DNA of 64,000 bases, taken from the NCBI GenBank assembly GCA_008638375.1, contig CM018051.1:25332844-25396843 (forward strand), read 5' to 3'. Position 1 is the first letter of the stretch; each line of letters begins with the position of its first letter. The position numbers were made by a program, and so were the translations under genes. Shown here piece after piece: positions 49,903 through 60,093 of this stretch. The DNA comes from Nyssa sinensis (lineage: Eukaryota > Streptophyta > Magnoliopsida > Cornales > Nyssaceae). A model generated the notes under the pieces. The model was not told the DNA's origin. It was given only the letters and a program-made list of their open reading frames with translations, and did not search any database.

Positions 49903-50110
49903 AAATCCCCCTTTGGCAATCCGTAATAAAACTTAACACAAGAATAAATAAAACTAGACACTCACAACTAAATCACAAAAACCTGAAAGAAAATATTTAC
50001 ATGAGATTCTAATCTAATGACTTGTGACACTGCATCAACAGCATGATTGATTTAACATGTGTTTCTGCAAAACAGCCACTACATTATACTTGTAACGAAT
50101 AGTCCTAACA
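49903..50110 (-). repeat. Copia internal 3' end with polypurine tract
   Basis: The minus strand reads 'ttgccaaagggggatttt' directly before the LTR start, the classic 3' end of SIRE/Maximus copia elements. At its far side, 50110, a 22-bp copy of the LTR start (TGTTAGGACTATTCGTTAC) is present. So an LTR end, an internal 3' end, an LTR and an internal 5' end follow one another, as expected of a collapsed tandem. Confidence 0.65.
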
Positions 50111-50129
50111 AAGATCGCTATTCACAAAT

Positions 50130-50300
50130 TGGAGAAAATAGTTTGACTTATTAAAGACGTCATGAGCGTCGCTAGTAAGTCCCTGAAAATTGCCAAAACA
50201 AAATAAAATGACAGTATTTTACTAATTGCATTATTAGTGATGCCCCATATGCGTCGCTAATAATTCTATGTGCATCGCTAAAAGGTGCGCACGAAAATGC
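50130..50300. repeat. CACTA-like subterminal repeat remnant
   Basis: It contains 'gagcgtcgctagtaagt', 'ttagtgatgcc', 'atgcgtcgctaataatt' and 'gcatcgctaaaagg', the same motif family as at 16215-16565. No terminal repeat is seen. Confidence 0.45.
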
Positions 50301-50540
50301 ATATATATGTTTAGATCACATTTTGGTTCCCTGGATTTAAGAAAAAAATTGGATATATGGCACCTAGTGATTTTGAATGGGAACTGGATTTGAACCCTAG
50401 ATCGGTATTAATTCATCCTCGTGTTTTTACAGAGATTAGTTACACTTAATAGAAGTCGATTGTTTCACCTTTTTCTATCTAATATATTTCTCTTGAAAAT
50501 ATATTTGTTAAATTTATTTATTTATAATTTTTCAAACGTA
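50301..50540. other. AT-rich spacer, nothing recognised
   Basis: No gene or element end is seen. Confidence 0.4.
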
Positions 50541-50548
50541 CTCACAAT

Positions 50549-51172
50549 CATAGTTATTAAACTCAGCCCGGTCCGGTGAGTCAACTAAGTGAATCGGAGG
50601 TTAGACCAGGTTTGATTTTGTTATTGGACTATTTAAGGATGTGAACAGGCAAAAACCGGTTAATCCAATCAATTTTATGATTAACCCAGTGAATTGTATG
50701 AACTGGTTGGGTTATAAATAATTACAAAAAAAAAAAAAGACTTAATAACCAAATTTTAAGTAATTTATTCTCATACAAGATATTAAAATACCTTTAAAAT
50801 ATATTTAATATATTCATTAGGTGTTTTTATTTTTTATTATCATGTTTATATAATATTTAACTTGAATTTGAACAATAAATTTTATACTTACTATATTTTA
50901 GTAATTAAAATAAAGAATGATCATATAATATTAGAATTGTTTGTTCAATATTAATTTATAAGGTATAATAATACGATAATATGTTATTTAACATGTTACA
51001 TTCATATTTTATTATTTATCTATTTTGATGTATTTTAAGACATACTTTAAAATATTTTTTAAATATGTTAATAATATAATCGGTCCAACCAATTGATCCG
51101 CTAATTGAACTAGTAATCCATTGATCCAATCTTTTTACCAAGTTGATGTTTGGACCAAATTTAATAACTATG
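50549..51172. mobile_element. hAT-type MITE, 624 bp
   Basis: Terminal inverted repeats begin CATAGTTATTAAA on both ends (13 bp identical, then diverging). They are flanked by a perfect 8-bp duplication CTCACAAT (50541-50548 and 51173-51180), the hAT hallmark. The interior is AT-rich and non-coding, with CCGG-rich ends ('cccggtccggtgagtcaac') and complementary 'ggttggacc'-like pieces. It was mobilised by a transposase encoded elsewhere. Confidence 0.85.
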
Positions 51173-51180
51173 CTCACAAT

Positions 51181-51599
51181 TAACATTTAATGTCAAAACC
51201 TCAATTCGAAGTATAGAGCAGTGTTTTAAAAGAAAGAAACGTAAGACAAAGGATTTAACTTTTACAAGGCGAAACATAAGCTTGAACACAAGAGGCATAC
51301 ATTTTTTGGGACTCAAAATTTTTTTTTATTAAATTGTGTAATTTTCTGTAAAACCAATATAAATAAATATATAAAACAGTTTGAAACAAAATGTATTATA
51401 TATATAAATTGACAGGAAAAACAAAACTAGAAACTTTCATAAAAGAAAAAATAAAAACTAGTTTTTGGAAAACAAGAAAATTACAGAAAAGAAAATAGAA
51501 ACTAGATTACAGTATGATAATAGAACCAAAGCAGTATTTTTTTTCCTAACCAGAATCGAAAATAGAAAACCAAAACAAAATTATAGTATGATAATACAG
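51181..51599. other. AT-rich sequence, nothing recognised
   Basis: A-rich stretches without a gene. Confidence 0.4.
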
Positions 51600-52625
51600 T
51601 AATGGAAACAATACAGAGACACTTACAAAACTGGATTAGATCAAGGCTAGTGATTGTCACTATGTCTTTAAGACAAATTTCGTTCTCGCAATGGTACTCA
51701 CAATCTTGGACGTCTGACTCCTAGGATACAATAATCAGAATCTTGCAGAAGTAGCACTTCAATCTGTGAGCCTAGTGAACCAACAGTGGTTAACTCTCTC
51801 TCAAACTCAAACATAGAATGCAGAAAACTTGTGCACTATGAATGCGTGAATGAATGTATATTTATAGACCTCTTTATGGCTGTTTGGTATAGTCATGAAG
51901 GTTCAGTTGTATCTGTTCATGGTGAACAGACACAGTCGCACCAATGAAAAAGACGACTGTTTAGTCAAAATTTAAACCAACGCAATCGCAAAATGACGTC
52001 GTTTTGGATTTAAACCAAAACTGAAAAACGTACTCGCAGAATGGTGATGTTTTTTGTTTTAATTAATCTAGTAACTAAACAACAACATTTTGATTTGTTT
52101 TTAACAGTAACAAAATGACAAAATTTAATGAAAAATTATTTAAATTAGTTTTTTTCAAAAAGATAAATATACTACGGGCCAAGCCCAAGCCCAAGCCTGA
52201 ACCCGACCCGACCCAGCCCGGTTCGGTTTGGTGCAAGGCAGGGCGGCGGTGGTGTGCGCGCATGGTGAACCAAGCATGTGCTAGGTCCTCCCCTCTTCCA
52301 CAAAACTTAGGTACCCCTTGGGCCCTTAAACTCTCTTCCAAGGTAAGTGTATATATACTCTTTAAAAGTCTTGTACCCATCTTATGTGGGATATAAGCTT
52401 TTTGCACAAGCTTCAAGCTTTTGTTACCATTTCCAAGTGGTGATGTTTGGAGGCAATTTCTCATTCACTCCTTAATGGTTTTGAGCAACCCAATATATAA
52501 TCTTAATCTCCTTATAGAGGAGAACACATTCCCATGTAAACCCATTAAAATTAACTTATGGGACCCACTTTAATTTTAGCTCAAATATTGCTAATTATAA
52601 TGCTTAAAAATCAATTTTTCCAACA
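51600..52625 (-). repeat. 3' LTR of a second copia element
   Basis: The minus strand starts TGTTGGAAAAATTG at 52625, right after a polypurine tract (ATGTGGGGGAT, 52626-52636). The far end is not certain; I place it near 51600 because the sequence keeps an LTR-like character to there. Overlapping frames at 52075-52464 ('GSGLGLGLA', and its complement) come from repetitive GGC/CCC-rich sequence and are rejected as genes. Confidence 0.6.
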
Positions 52626-54195
52626 ATCCCCCACATGAATGAAATTGACTGAAAGTAATGCAAATGACACGTAGACACTAAGAGAGACTTCAATTGGAAA
52701 TTTCTTGCATAGAGGACGGTAGCTTGTGGCCTTGAACCTTCCCTTGTGAAATGCTATCGGGGTTACTAATTGATCAGTGAACATGATGTCTTGAGACTTG
52801 TACTGTTTAATCATTTGTGTAAACCAAGATAACAACATTTACATAGAGTCTTTCCTGACATATTTGGTTCTCATGATTGTGTTCATTTTGGCCCCTGAAC
52901 AATTCCTAGTTTCATGAGTGCTCCTAGAGAATTTAGCCTTTATCATTCTTATAGAACTAGCCCTAGTTCACACTCACATAAGTGATTTCTTATTAAAAGT
53001 ATCTTGCTCTACCCCACTTGTATATTAATAAGGTATAATAATTATTAGAAGCTTACCTTATCCTTTTCAATGTTACAGGCATCACTATTTTTATCATAGG
53101 AATGGGTAGAAGATTTTATCTCTATAGTGATTTTTAATGAGTCTCACATAATTCAGTTGTCCCTTTGAACCTTGATCTTGGGATCTCCAGTCAGCTACAT
53201 TGGGTTGCCATTATGGAGACTCTTAGTGCATAGGTTTTAAGCCCATTCCCCTAGATGATTTGTTCACTTGCTCTCTAGTCAAACTTTTGGTTAACGGATC
53301 CGCAATGTTATCTTTTGACCTTAAATATTCAATGGTCATAATACCATTAGGGAGAAGTTGTTTCACGGTATTATATCTTCGACTGAATATGTCGAGACTT
53401 ACCGTTATACATATGACTCTGTGCCTTACCAATCGTTGATTGACTATCGCAATGAATACAGATAACAGGCACAGGTTTTAGCCACATTAGAATATCTTCT
53501 AGGAAGTGACAAAATCACTCAACTTCTTCACCAACCTTATCAAGTGCAATAAACTCAGATTTCATTAGTGGATCTGGCAATGCATGTTTGATTAGAAGAT
53601 TTTTATGATATCGCTCCACCACCAAGTGTAAACAAATAACCACTTGTAGATTTTAAGTCTTTGGTATCAGATATCCAATTCGCATCACAGTATCCTTCAA
53701 GTACTGTTGGATATTTTGAGTAGTGCAATCCATAGTTTTTTGTGTATTTTAGATACCTTAAATCCCTAACTATTGCCTTCCAATAGTCCAGACCTGAATT
53801 ACTTGTGTATCTATTCAATTTGCTGACAACGTGAACTATGTCTGGACGAGTACAATTCATCACATACATTAGGCTGTCAATTATTTGTGCATATTCTAGT
53901 TGTGATATGTTTTTGCCATTATTCTTAGATAAATGTAGATTTACATCTACAGGTGTTCTCGTTAACTATTATCATCATGTTTAAATTTCTTGAGAATTTT
54001 CTCAATGTAATGTGATTGAGATAATATCAGTCTATTTGATATTCTTGAGATCTTTATCCCAAGTATAACATCGACAACACCTAAGTGCTTCATGTCAAAT
54101 TTATTACTTAACATTTCTTGGTAGGTTTAATGACTTCATTATTACTACCCATAATGAGCATATCATTAACATAGAGACAAATAAAATTAATTTGT
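52626..54195 (-). pseudogene. Ty1/copia reverse transcriptase and RNase H remnant
   Basis: On the minus strand: 'LYVNDMLIMGSNNEV' (near 54140-54185), then '[20 protein letters not shown]', '[20 protein letters not shown]' (about 53690-53640), and the RNase H C-terminus 'RRYNTVKQLLPNG', 'NIADPLTKSLTREQV', 'SSRGMGLKPMH', ending at 53223. The catalytic YVDD box reads YVND, a loss of an essential Asp. Several stops and frameshifts separate the pieces. The polypurine tract and 3' LTR follow. gag, protease, integrase and the RT N-terminus are missing. Confidence 0.85.
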
Positions 54196-54263
54196 GTGAC
54201 CCACTTTAATTTTAGCTCAAAGACAGCTAGTTATAATGCTCAAAAACCAATTTTTTTTTAACA
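54196..54263 (-). repeat. 68-bp copia LTR start fused to the RT fragment
   Basis: The minus strand starts TGTTAAAAAAAAATTGG and matches the first ~68 bp of the LTR at 52625 ('agctaaaattaaagtgggt'). It then passes directly into RT coding sequence. Confidence 0.7.
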
Positions 54264-54990
54264 TTTTCAATTTTCATAACTCTACATAGTGAAAATAAAA
54301 TTATAATTAAGCTATTTCCAATTATCATATGCCTGTAAATGCCCATTTAATAAAACACAGGATAGCTAGCCCTAGGATAAAAATAAATTTAAGCATGAGA
54401 TTGAGGAAAATGAAATTACTTTTTAATATGACTTCAAAATATATATATATATATATATGCGTGTCTCTAATAATTGATAATTTTGAAAATCTTAAAAGAT
54501 AATAATTATTAAAAAATATACTATTTTATTAATGAGAAATTTTCTCACAAACATAAGATTTTTCACATAAAAATAAGATATAAATATAATTCTCAAGAAT
54601 AATAATTTTTTTAATAAATTTATATACTATTTAATTTAAATTATAAGAAAGTTCTTAAATTCTATTTTTATTATTAAAAACATTAATGTTACGGATAATT
54701 TATATATATACACTATACATGTGTCCCTTTATTTTTAATTTTAATAATTGATATATCTAAATTTTTAAATAATTATAAGACATTATTAAAAAAAAATACA
54801 ATCCATCAATTCAACTTAACACTCAAAGAAATTATAATTAAGAGCAAACTAATATAATTAACTATACAGAAAATCAGAGTAAGAATGTTTTAAATATATG
54901 TCACGTAACAAAATCTAATTTATAACTAGTTAAGTGAAAATAGTAATCACATCTAAATCCATTATGATAAGAGTAAAACTCGAATTTATC
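54264..54990. other. AT-rich intergenic sequence upstream of the VQ gene
   Basis: Simple A/T-rich DNA with a (TA)n tract near 54441-54458. No reading frame or RNA gene is seen. Confidence 0.5.
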
Positions 54991-55022
54991 ACCTCCCATC
55001 AAAACATCAGTGAGCATATGGA

Positions 55023-55304
55023 TTGACCGGTTGATGTGTCACGGCGTGTATATTATATATATATATATATATATATACAAAGATTCGAAAGGGGAGGGGA
55101 AGTGAGTTTACGCGTCTGACGTCGACGCTGATGACACGGCTTGACCGTCAAAGCCGAAGAGAAGCGCTGAGATGGAAGCCACCCTTTACACTCTACAGTC
55201 AAATAATGCTAAACCATGGTTAGTGTCCGTACAAGAAGCTGACGCGTGTCCCGTGGAACACGTTATCTTAACCCCCCCCATCCCCTCACCACCGCCTTAT
55301 TTAA
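55023..55304 (+). promoter_or_regulatory. Proximal promoter of the VQ-protein gene
   Basis: W-boxes TTGACC lie at 55023-55028 and 55141-55146, the second directly followed by GTCAA on the opposite strand. CGCG boxes ACGCGT are at 55110-55115 and 55242-55247. A GACGTC bZIP-type core is at 55118-55123. A TATTTAA box is at 55298-55304, about 280 bp before the ATG. W-boxes are bound by WRKY factors and CGCG boxes by CAMTA (calmodulin-binding) factors in other plants, so stress-responsive control is likely, by inference. A (TA)n tract at about 55052-55076 separates the upstream W-box. Confidence 0.55.
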
Positions 55305-55485
55305 CCCCGCTATCTCCTCCTGTTTGCTTTCACTTCGTCTCAATCTTCTTTTTCTTTTTCCACCTTTTGTGTTTTGTTCTTCCAGCGAACAAGATTACAC
55401 TTCAATCTTAGTCCAAATTTGAGAAAAATAGTAGTCAAAACTTATCATTTCAACTTCTTCAATTCAGTACTCTTTCTTATAAGGC

Positions 55486-55508
55486 ATGGTTTCTTGAAAA
55501 TGCTGTGA
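55486..55508 (+). promoter_or_regulatory. Two minimal upstream ORFs in the VQ leader
   Basis: ATG GTT TCT TGA (55486-55497) and ATG CTG TGA (55500-55508) precede the main ATG by 75-97 bases. Neither is in frame with it. They may reduce translation of the main frame; this is inference from position only. Confidence 0.5.
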
Positions 55509-55582
55509 GAATTATACAATCACTTGTAGTTGAAGTTGATATTGACCTTTTTGCTTTTAAGAGTATTTTTTCAGAAAAAAAA

Positions 55583-56293
55583 ATGACATCATCGGAGAAT
55601 TTGGCGAGTTTGGAGCCCTGGATGTTCCGGCCCACATTCCCTGACTCCTGGATTTCGGAAGCGTTCGCCCGGGACAACGAAACCCTAACCAAAGCCCTCC
55701 AGAAGTCTCTCTCCGATCACCCTGATATTATCATGTCGTCGGAGGCGATCTCTCCTTTTTTCAACCTCGTCAATCCCGATACGCCGACGGCCCAAGCGCC
55801 CAGCTTTTCGGGCTCTGATGCCGAAACGGCCACACCCAAAAGCCGTAACCCGATACCGGTCACGACAACCACCAACGGGAAGACCACCAAGCGGAAGACG
55901 CGTGCTTCGAAGCGCACGACGACGACGTTTATAACCGCCGATGCCGCGAATTTCCGGCAGATGGTGCAGCAGGTGACCGGCGTGAGGTTCGGAGGCAATG
56001 GACGGCTGCCGGTTGCTCCCGTGTTGAAGCCGGAGCCGCAGCGACCGGTTAACCGTCTTCAGGGCTGCTTGCCGACTCTCGACACGTCAGCTTTCTTGCT
56101 GGACCAATACCAGCAAGTGGTGGGTCCCGCGCAGCCCTCATCCATGAACATTTCGCTGCCGCCGGCGGTAGCAGACGGTGGCGCTGAGCTAGATTTTGAC
56201 TCTTTTTCGAACTTTCCTACTCTTCGAGTCGTGGAAAGTTATGTAAAATTCTTATTTTTCTTTCATCATTTAATTATGTTTTTTTGTTTTTAA
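55583..56293 (+). CDS. VQ15-like: VQ-motif protein, calmodulin-binding protein 25 (VQ15)-like
   Basis: The frame encodes 236 residues from the first in-frame ATG (55583); the frame stays open upstream but has no earlier ATG. Near the N-terminus is 'SLEPWMFRPTFPDSWISEAF', then 'TLTKALQKSL', a basic stretch (KTTKRKTRASKR, residues 100-111, a likely nuclear signal), and the VQ motif F-R-Q-M-V-Q-Q-V-T-G at residues 124-133. VQ proteins are plant nuclear cofactors that bind WRKY transcription factors; the Arabidopsis relative CAMBP25 binds calmodulin and affects osmotic-stress tolerance. GC content is well above the surroundings, as for a real intronless gene. The C-terminus looks frameshifted: one frame over, the DNA reads E-S-W-K-V-M-stop (56226-56246), which fits the usual end of this family. 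It is the only clear host gene here. Confidence 0.87.
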   Translation: MTSSENLASLEPWMFRPTFPDSWISEAFARDNETLTKALQKSLSDHPDIIMSSEAISPFFNLVNPDTPTAQAPSFSGSDAETATPKSRNPIPVTTTTNGKTTKRKTRASKRTTTTFITADAANFRQMVQQVTGVRFGGNGRLPVAPVLKPEPQRPVNRLQGCLPTLDTSAFLLDQYQQVVGPAQPSSMNISLPPAVADGGAELDFDSFSNFPTLRVVESYVKFLFFFHHLIMFFCF

Positions 56294-56457
56294 ATTTTAT
56301 TTTCCTTTTTTATGGGTCAAGCTTTGTGGCGATCTAATGGAGTTTGTGGAGAGGGCATGAAAGGAGATATATTTGGTGGATCGGATCGGATCGGTTCGTC
56401 TTAAATATAAGAAGGCGTGTTTGGTTAGAACTCTTTCTGACATCATTATATTTAGAT

Positions 56458-56600
56458 AGATGGGGATGTAATGTTCCTTAGTTGGGAAGGTGTATTGGTG
56501 GCGTGGTGTGGTACATCTGTTTGTCATTTAGATGGGGATGTATGTTCCTTAGTCGGGAAGATGTATTGGTGGCGTGGTGTGGTACATCTTTTTGTCATTT
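56458..56600 (+). repeat. ~72-bp tandem duplication downstream of the VQ gene
   Basis: Copy 1 (56458-56529) and copy 2 (56530-56600) both start 'agatggggatgta' and include 'ggtggcgtggtgtggtacat'. They differ at only a few positions, so the duplication is fairly recent. It probably lies in the 3' UTR or just after it. Confidence 0.9.
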
Positions 56601-58521
56601 CCTGAGGTAGTATTTCTATCATTTTCTGCATTCTCAATCAAGTCGTCGCCTCTGATGCAAAAACTTTTATCTTCCTTGATAGGAGAAGAGAAAAATAAAA
56701 ATGAAAGGACAATACGATAAGAAAAGGAATAAAATGGAGGGATTTTAGAAACTATCATTTCCTTTCTCCTCTCTTCTGTAATTCCAAACACATTACACAT
56801 TTTTTTTCCCCTTAATTGTCACTGATTTGGATGAATACTTGAGTTAAATAATCATAAAAGAAAAATATTATTTAAATTAAATAATTGAGTATTTAGATGA
56901 ATTGTTAAAATTAAATAAGATATTTATAATATAGTTGGTTAGTTTAATAAAAAAAAGATAACATACGAGCTGAACTCAAATCATAGTTTAATGGAATGGA
57001 AAATTTGTGATAAATAAATGGTAATTTGAATTTTGTTCAAATAATTTTAAAATTAATTAACATGTGGTTGTATTTCAAAACATATTCAGCTTCTACTGGA
57101 TTGCCCATCTAAACATAGTCTACGATGGCTTTATCCATTTTGTCTGAATTCATTTCCAGAGATTTGCGAGCGTTGAAGAGTTTAGTTGGGCAGCAGCTTA
57201 ATTGGTGAATTGAAGGTGGTCCACACCGTATAGGCTTGATTGGCAACCTTCATTGTGCTTGGGAGGGTGTTGACTTCAGCACTGTATGGTTTTGGGGCTA
57301 AATGTTGTCTCTCTAAGTGTCTATTGTCTACGATCTGCTTCTAACTGTAATAAATTCAATTTTTTTTTAATCAATTGTTAGATTTGAATTCCTAAACTGA
57401 CTCAACTCTTTCAATTGTCATACCTACATAAATAGTGTTACAATGACTGTTGACACATTCAAAAGGGAAATGAAAATTATTATTTAGAAATAAATGTCCT
57501 TCATTGTTGGAATAGAAAATATTGGTGGGGCGGATCTAATTTTCGGATAATCTTTTTTGTTTTTAATGGGATGATAAAGTGTATAAATGGGTTAGGAATA
57601 GATTTGACTTGATAAATGTTACAGGTAGATTTGAAAAAAAATGAAATTTAAATCCTTCTTGTCCCAACAATAATATGAAATTACTTAAATACTCTTTATG
57701 TATATGTTAAAAGACCTTACCTATTCATATTGAATATAAACATTGAAAAAATAAAATTTCATTTATTTATTATTTTCTAAAAAATAAAAATAATTAATTT
57801 AGTATAATTAGGACATAGAGGGTATGGATTTAGTATAATATAGTAAGGTAGGTATGAAATAATAGTTGAGGTGGGTCGGAATGGTTTGAGAATTTTTCTT
57901 TTTTAAAGTGACGTAAGGCAGGACAGTTTGAGAAATTTCTCTAAATGAGACGGGTTAGAATAAGAACCTGTCACACATGTAGTGCAAAAAGGGCAATGCC
58001 TACTGCGTGCAAACTTTAAAAATTTTGAGTTTTGCCCTTTTTTTTTTGAAAAAAAAGGAAAGTTTGTAAAAATTAGGGTTCATCCCTTCTCCCAAAATTT
58101 TTATATTTTTACAAAATACTTTTTAAAATTCTACATTTTATATTTTTATCCCCGATATTTGTCGTCTAGATTTGCCAGTGGTCCCAAAGTCGTGTTGACA
58201 TCCATTTCCCTTGATTTAAATTTTTTTGCAAAATATTCCTATTTTCTACAATAACTTTCTTATGATTAACTTTAAATTATTATACTTTGTAGCTAGATAT
58301 TATCATCTTTTATTCTAAAAAATGATTCAACAATTAAATAATGAGAAAAAAAAGAATAATATTATAAAAACAAGATCTATATATAGAATCCCTAAAGGTG
58401 TATATAATTGGTTAAAAATTATAATAAAAGATGATCAATGAGGCCTTTAATTTTAAAAATGCCATTGGATGAAGATTTTGTATAAAACTTTTATTCGCAT
58501 GACATTTGTTTCTTATCTTTG

Positions 58522-58557
<36 letters not shown>

Positions 58558-59061
58558 GTAATATGTATGTAATGGGTATAGAGGTAATATTTGTAAAAAG
58601 TTAAAATTATTTAAAGATCTGCAAGCCGTTTGGTTACGTAGAGAATTTTCAGAATGACAGTCAGAATTTCTAACAAAAATAGGACATTATTTTAGATCGT
58701 CTTTAAACGGTAACTTTTATGGTGGAAAGTGCATCGTGTATTTCCCATGGTTACTATTATAAATTCACAATGTCCTTTAGAATTTATATTATTAGTTCTA
58801 ATAAGTTATGTCTAATGTTACATAATTTTCCAGTCGTTCACAAATTCCGATAAAACAAGAGGTTTACATTGCATAATTAATAATCTAAAATTTTATCAGA
58901 AGTCGTACCAATATGAATATAAAAATTATGTCAGACTTTCGCCTTAATTCATGGTGGGCAGCAGAGTTATGCAAATTATTATATTAAGCAAACCCATTAT
59001 TTACAATGTATATATATATATATATATATATCACAAAACCAATGAACTTCACAAAAGTATG
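56601..59061. other. AT-rich intergenic DNA 3' of the VQ gene
   Basis: No convincing gene. 57110-57360 is less AT-rich and ends with 'ctgtaataaattc', which could be a distant 3' UTR piece, but nothing supports coding. (TA)n tracts are at about 58529-58553 and 59010-59030, the latter 30 bp before Tat element T2. Confidence 0.5.
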
Positions 59062-59669
59062 TGATGTTGCACTTTTCGGCTCGCAATAAATGGGGACTCC
59101 GTGACCTGTAGAACACTCAGAAAGACGATTAGAGGTCCACCGGATTGGCTCTGGCGGTAGTCGCTCCGATACTTAAGTAAGTAAAAGGAATTGAAAGACT
59201 GTATTGAAAGTCAAATAATGAGCATGAAAATAAAGCGTACCTTTAGGGTTTAATTTATAGATCGTGGTCTTCCTAATTTGATTAGGATTCGATGCTATGA
59301 ATATAGGGATTTGATCATCGGAGATTGCAGTTACCTTGTGGAGTATTGCTTAGAGATAACCATAGATGGTAGTTCCCTTGTTGAAGACTGTTTCCTTGTT
59401 GAAGACTGCTTCCTTATTCCCTGCTCGGCATCCGCTAAGGCGGTGACGAGGTCTGGAGTGTTGGTCTGGACCTGGTGATAAGTTCTGAGACCCTTGCCGG
59501 GATATATATGCTCTAAAAGCATATGTTTGGTCACTTCCGACCTTTTGTGCTGATCTGGATGCTTGATCTTTCAGTCATTGGCTGAGTGGAAACCATGTTG
59601 GCCGAGCATGAGTTGGATTATGGTCATACGTGTTAAGTGCTGATTGGCCTGCTCTTTTATGGTATATCA
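59062..59669 (-). repeat. LTR of Tat element T2, 608 bp
   Basis: On the minus strand it starts TGATATACC (59669) and ends AACATCA (59062). It is the reverse counterpart of 14543-15154. A minus-strand TATA-like TATAAAT is at 59253-59259. As the antisense genes follow on the plus strand, this is the 3' LTR of an element whose pol is on the minus strand, beyond the window's right edge. Confidence 0.85.
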
Positions 59670-59673
59670 GTTA

Positions 59674-59685
59674 CTCCCCCCCAAG
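59674..59685 (-). other. Polypurine tract of Tat element T2
   Basis: The minus strand reads CTTGGGGGGAG, four bases from the LTR start, at the same offset as in T1. Confidence 0.7.
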
Positions 59686-59915
59686 TCCTAGTTTGATGCT
59701 AGCAAGCAACTAGGGCTAAGCCTTTTTCGGAGAGTCATGTGTCCTGCCTGTTCACCTTTCAAGGCAACTGTTGGGGCGCCATTTATTGCGCAGCCGGAGA
59801 TTAGGTCTTTTCAAGGTCATTATTTGTACTGGCCGATAGTTGGGTTTCCCGAAATCATCATTGTTCCGAACCGTCATGGCGTTTGGACTTGGTGGGTCCC
59901 TTCTGATACTGTGCT

Positions 59916-59923
59916 TATAAATA
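59916..59923 (+). promoter_or_regulatory. TATA box of antisense gene 1 (T2)
   Basis: TATAAATA in 'gtgcttataaatacggggtg', about 170 bp upstream of the ATG at 60094. Counterpart of 14327-14334 in T1. Confidence 0.65.
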
Positions 59924-60093
59924 CGGGGTGAGATTTTGAAATGACCTTTTCCCTGTCATTTTCACTGTGCTAGAAGACTTCATCCGCCATTGTTGGTTTG
60001 TGCAACCTTGAAGAACACCGATTTTCCTGAGTTAGACCAGGTTCGACCTATTTTTCCTCTTCTTTTGCTTCTTTCTTCTTAAATCTGAGAATA

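Noticed and set aside
52075..52464. Overlapping frames with G-S-G-L repeats in the copia LTR
   Set aside because: Repetitive GGC/CCC-rich sequence inside an LTR, with open frames on both strands at once and no domain.
55172..55411. 79-residue frame upstream of the VQ gene
   Set aside because: It overlaps the promoter and TATA box and has low-complexity proline and phenylalanine runs; no conserved domain is seen.
55505..55582. Longer N-terminus of the VQ protein
   Set aside because: This part has no ATG; family members start near 'SLEPWMFRP', in agreement with 55583.
57110..57360. Possible second host gene downstream of the VQ gene
   Set aside because: Better base composition than its surroundings, but stops occur in all frames and no domain is visible.
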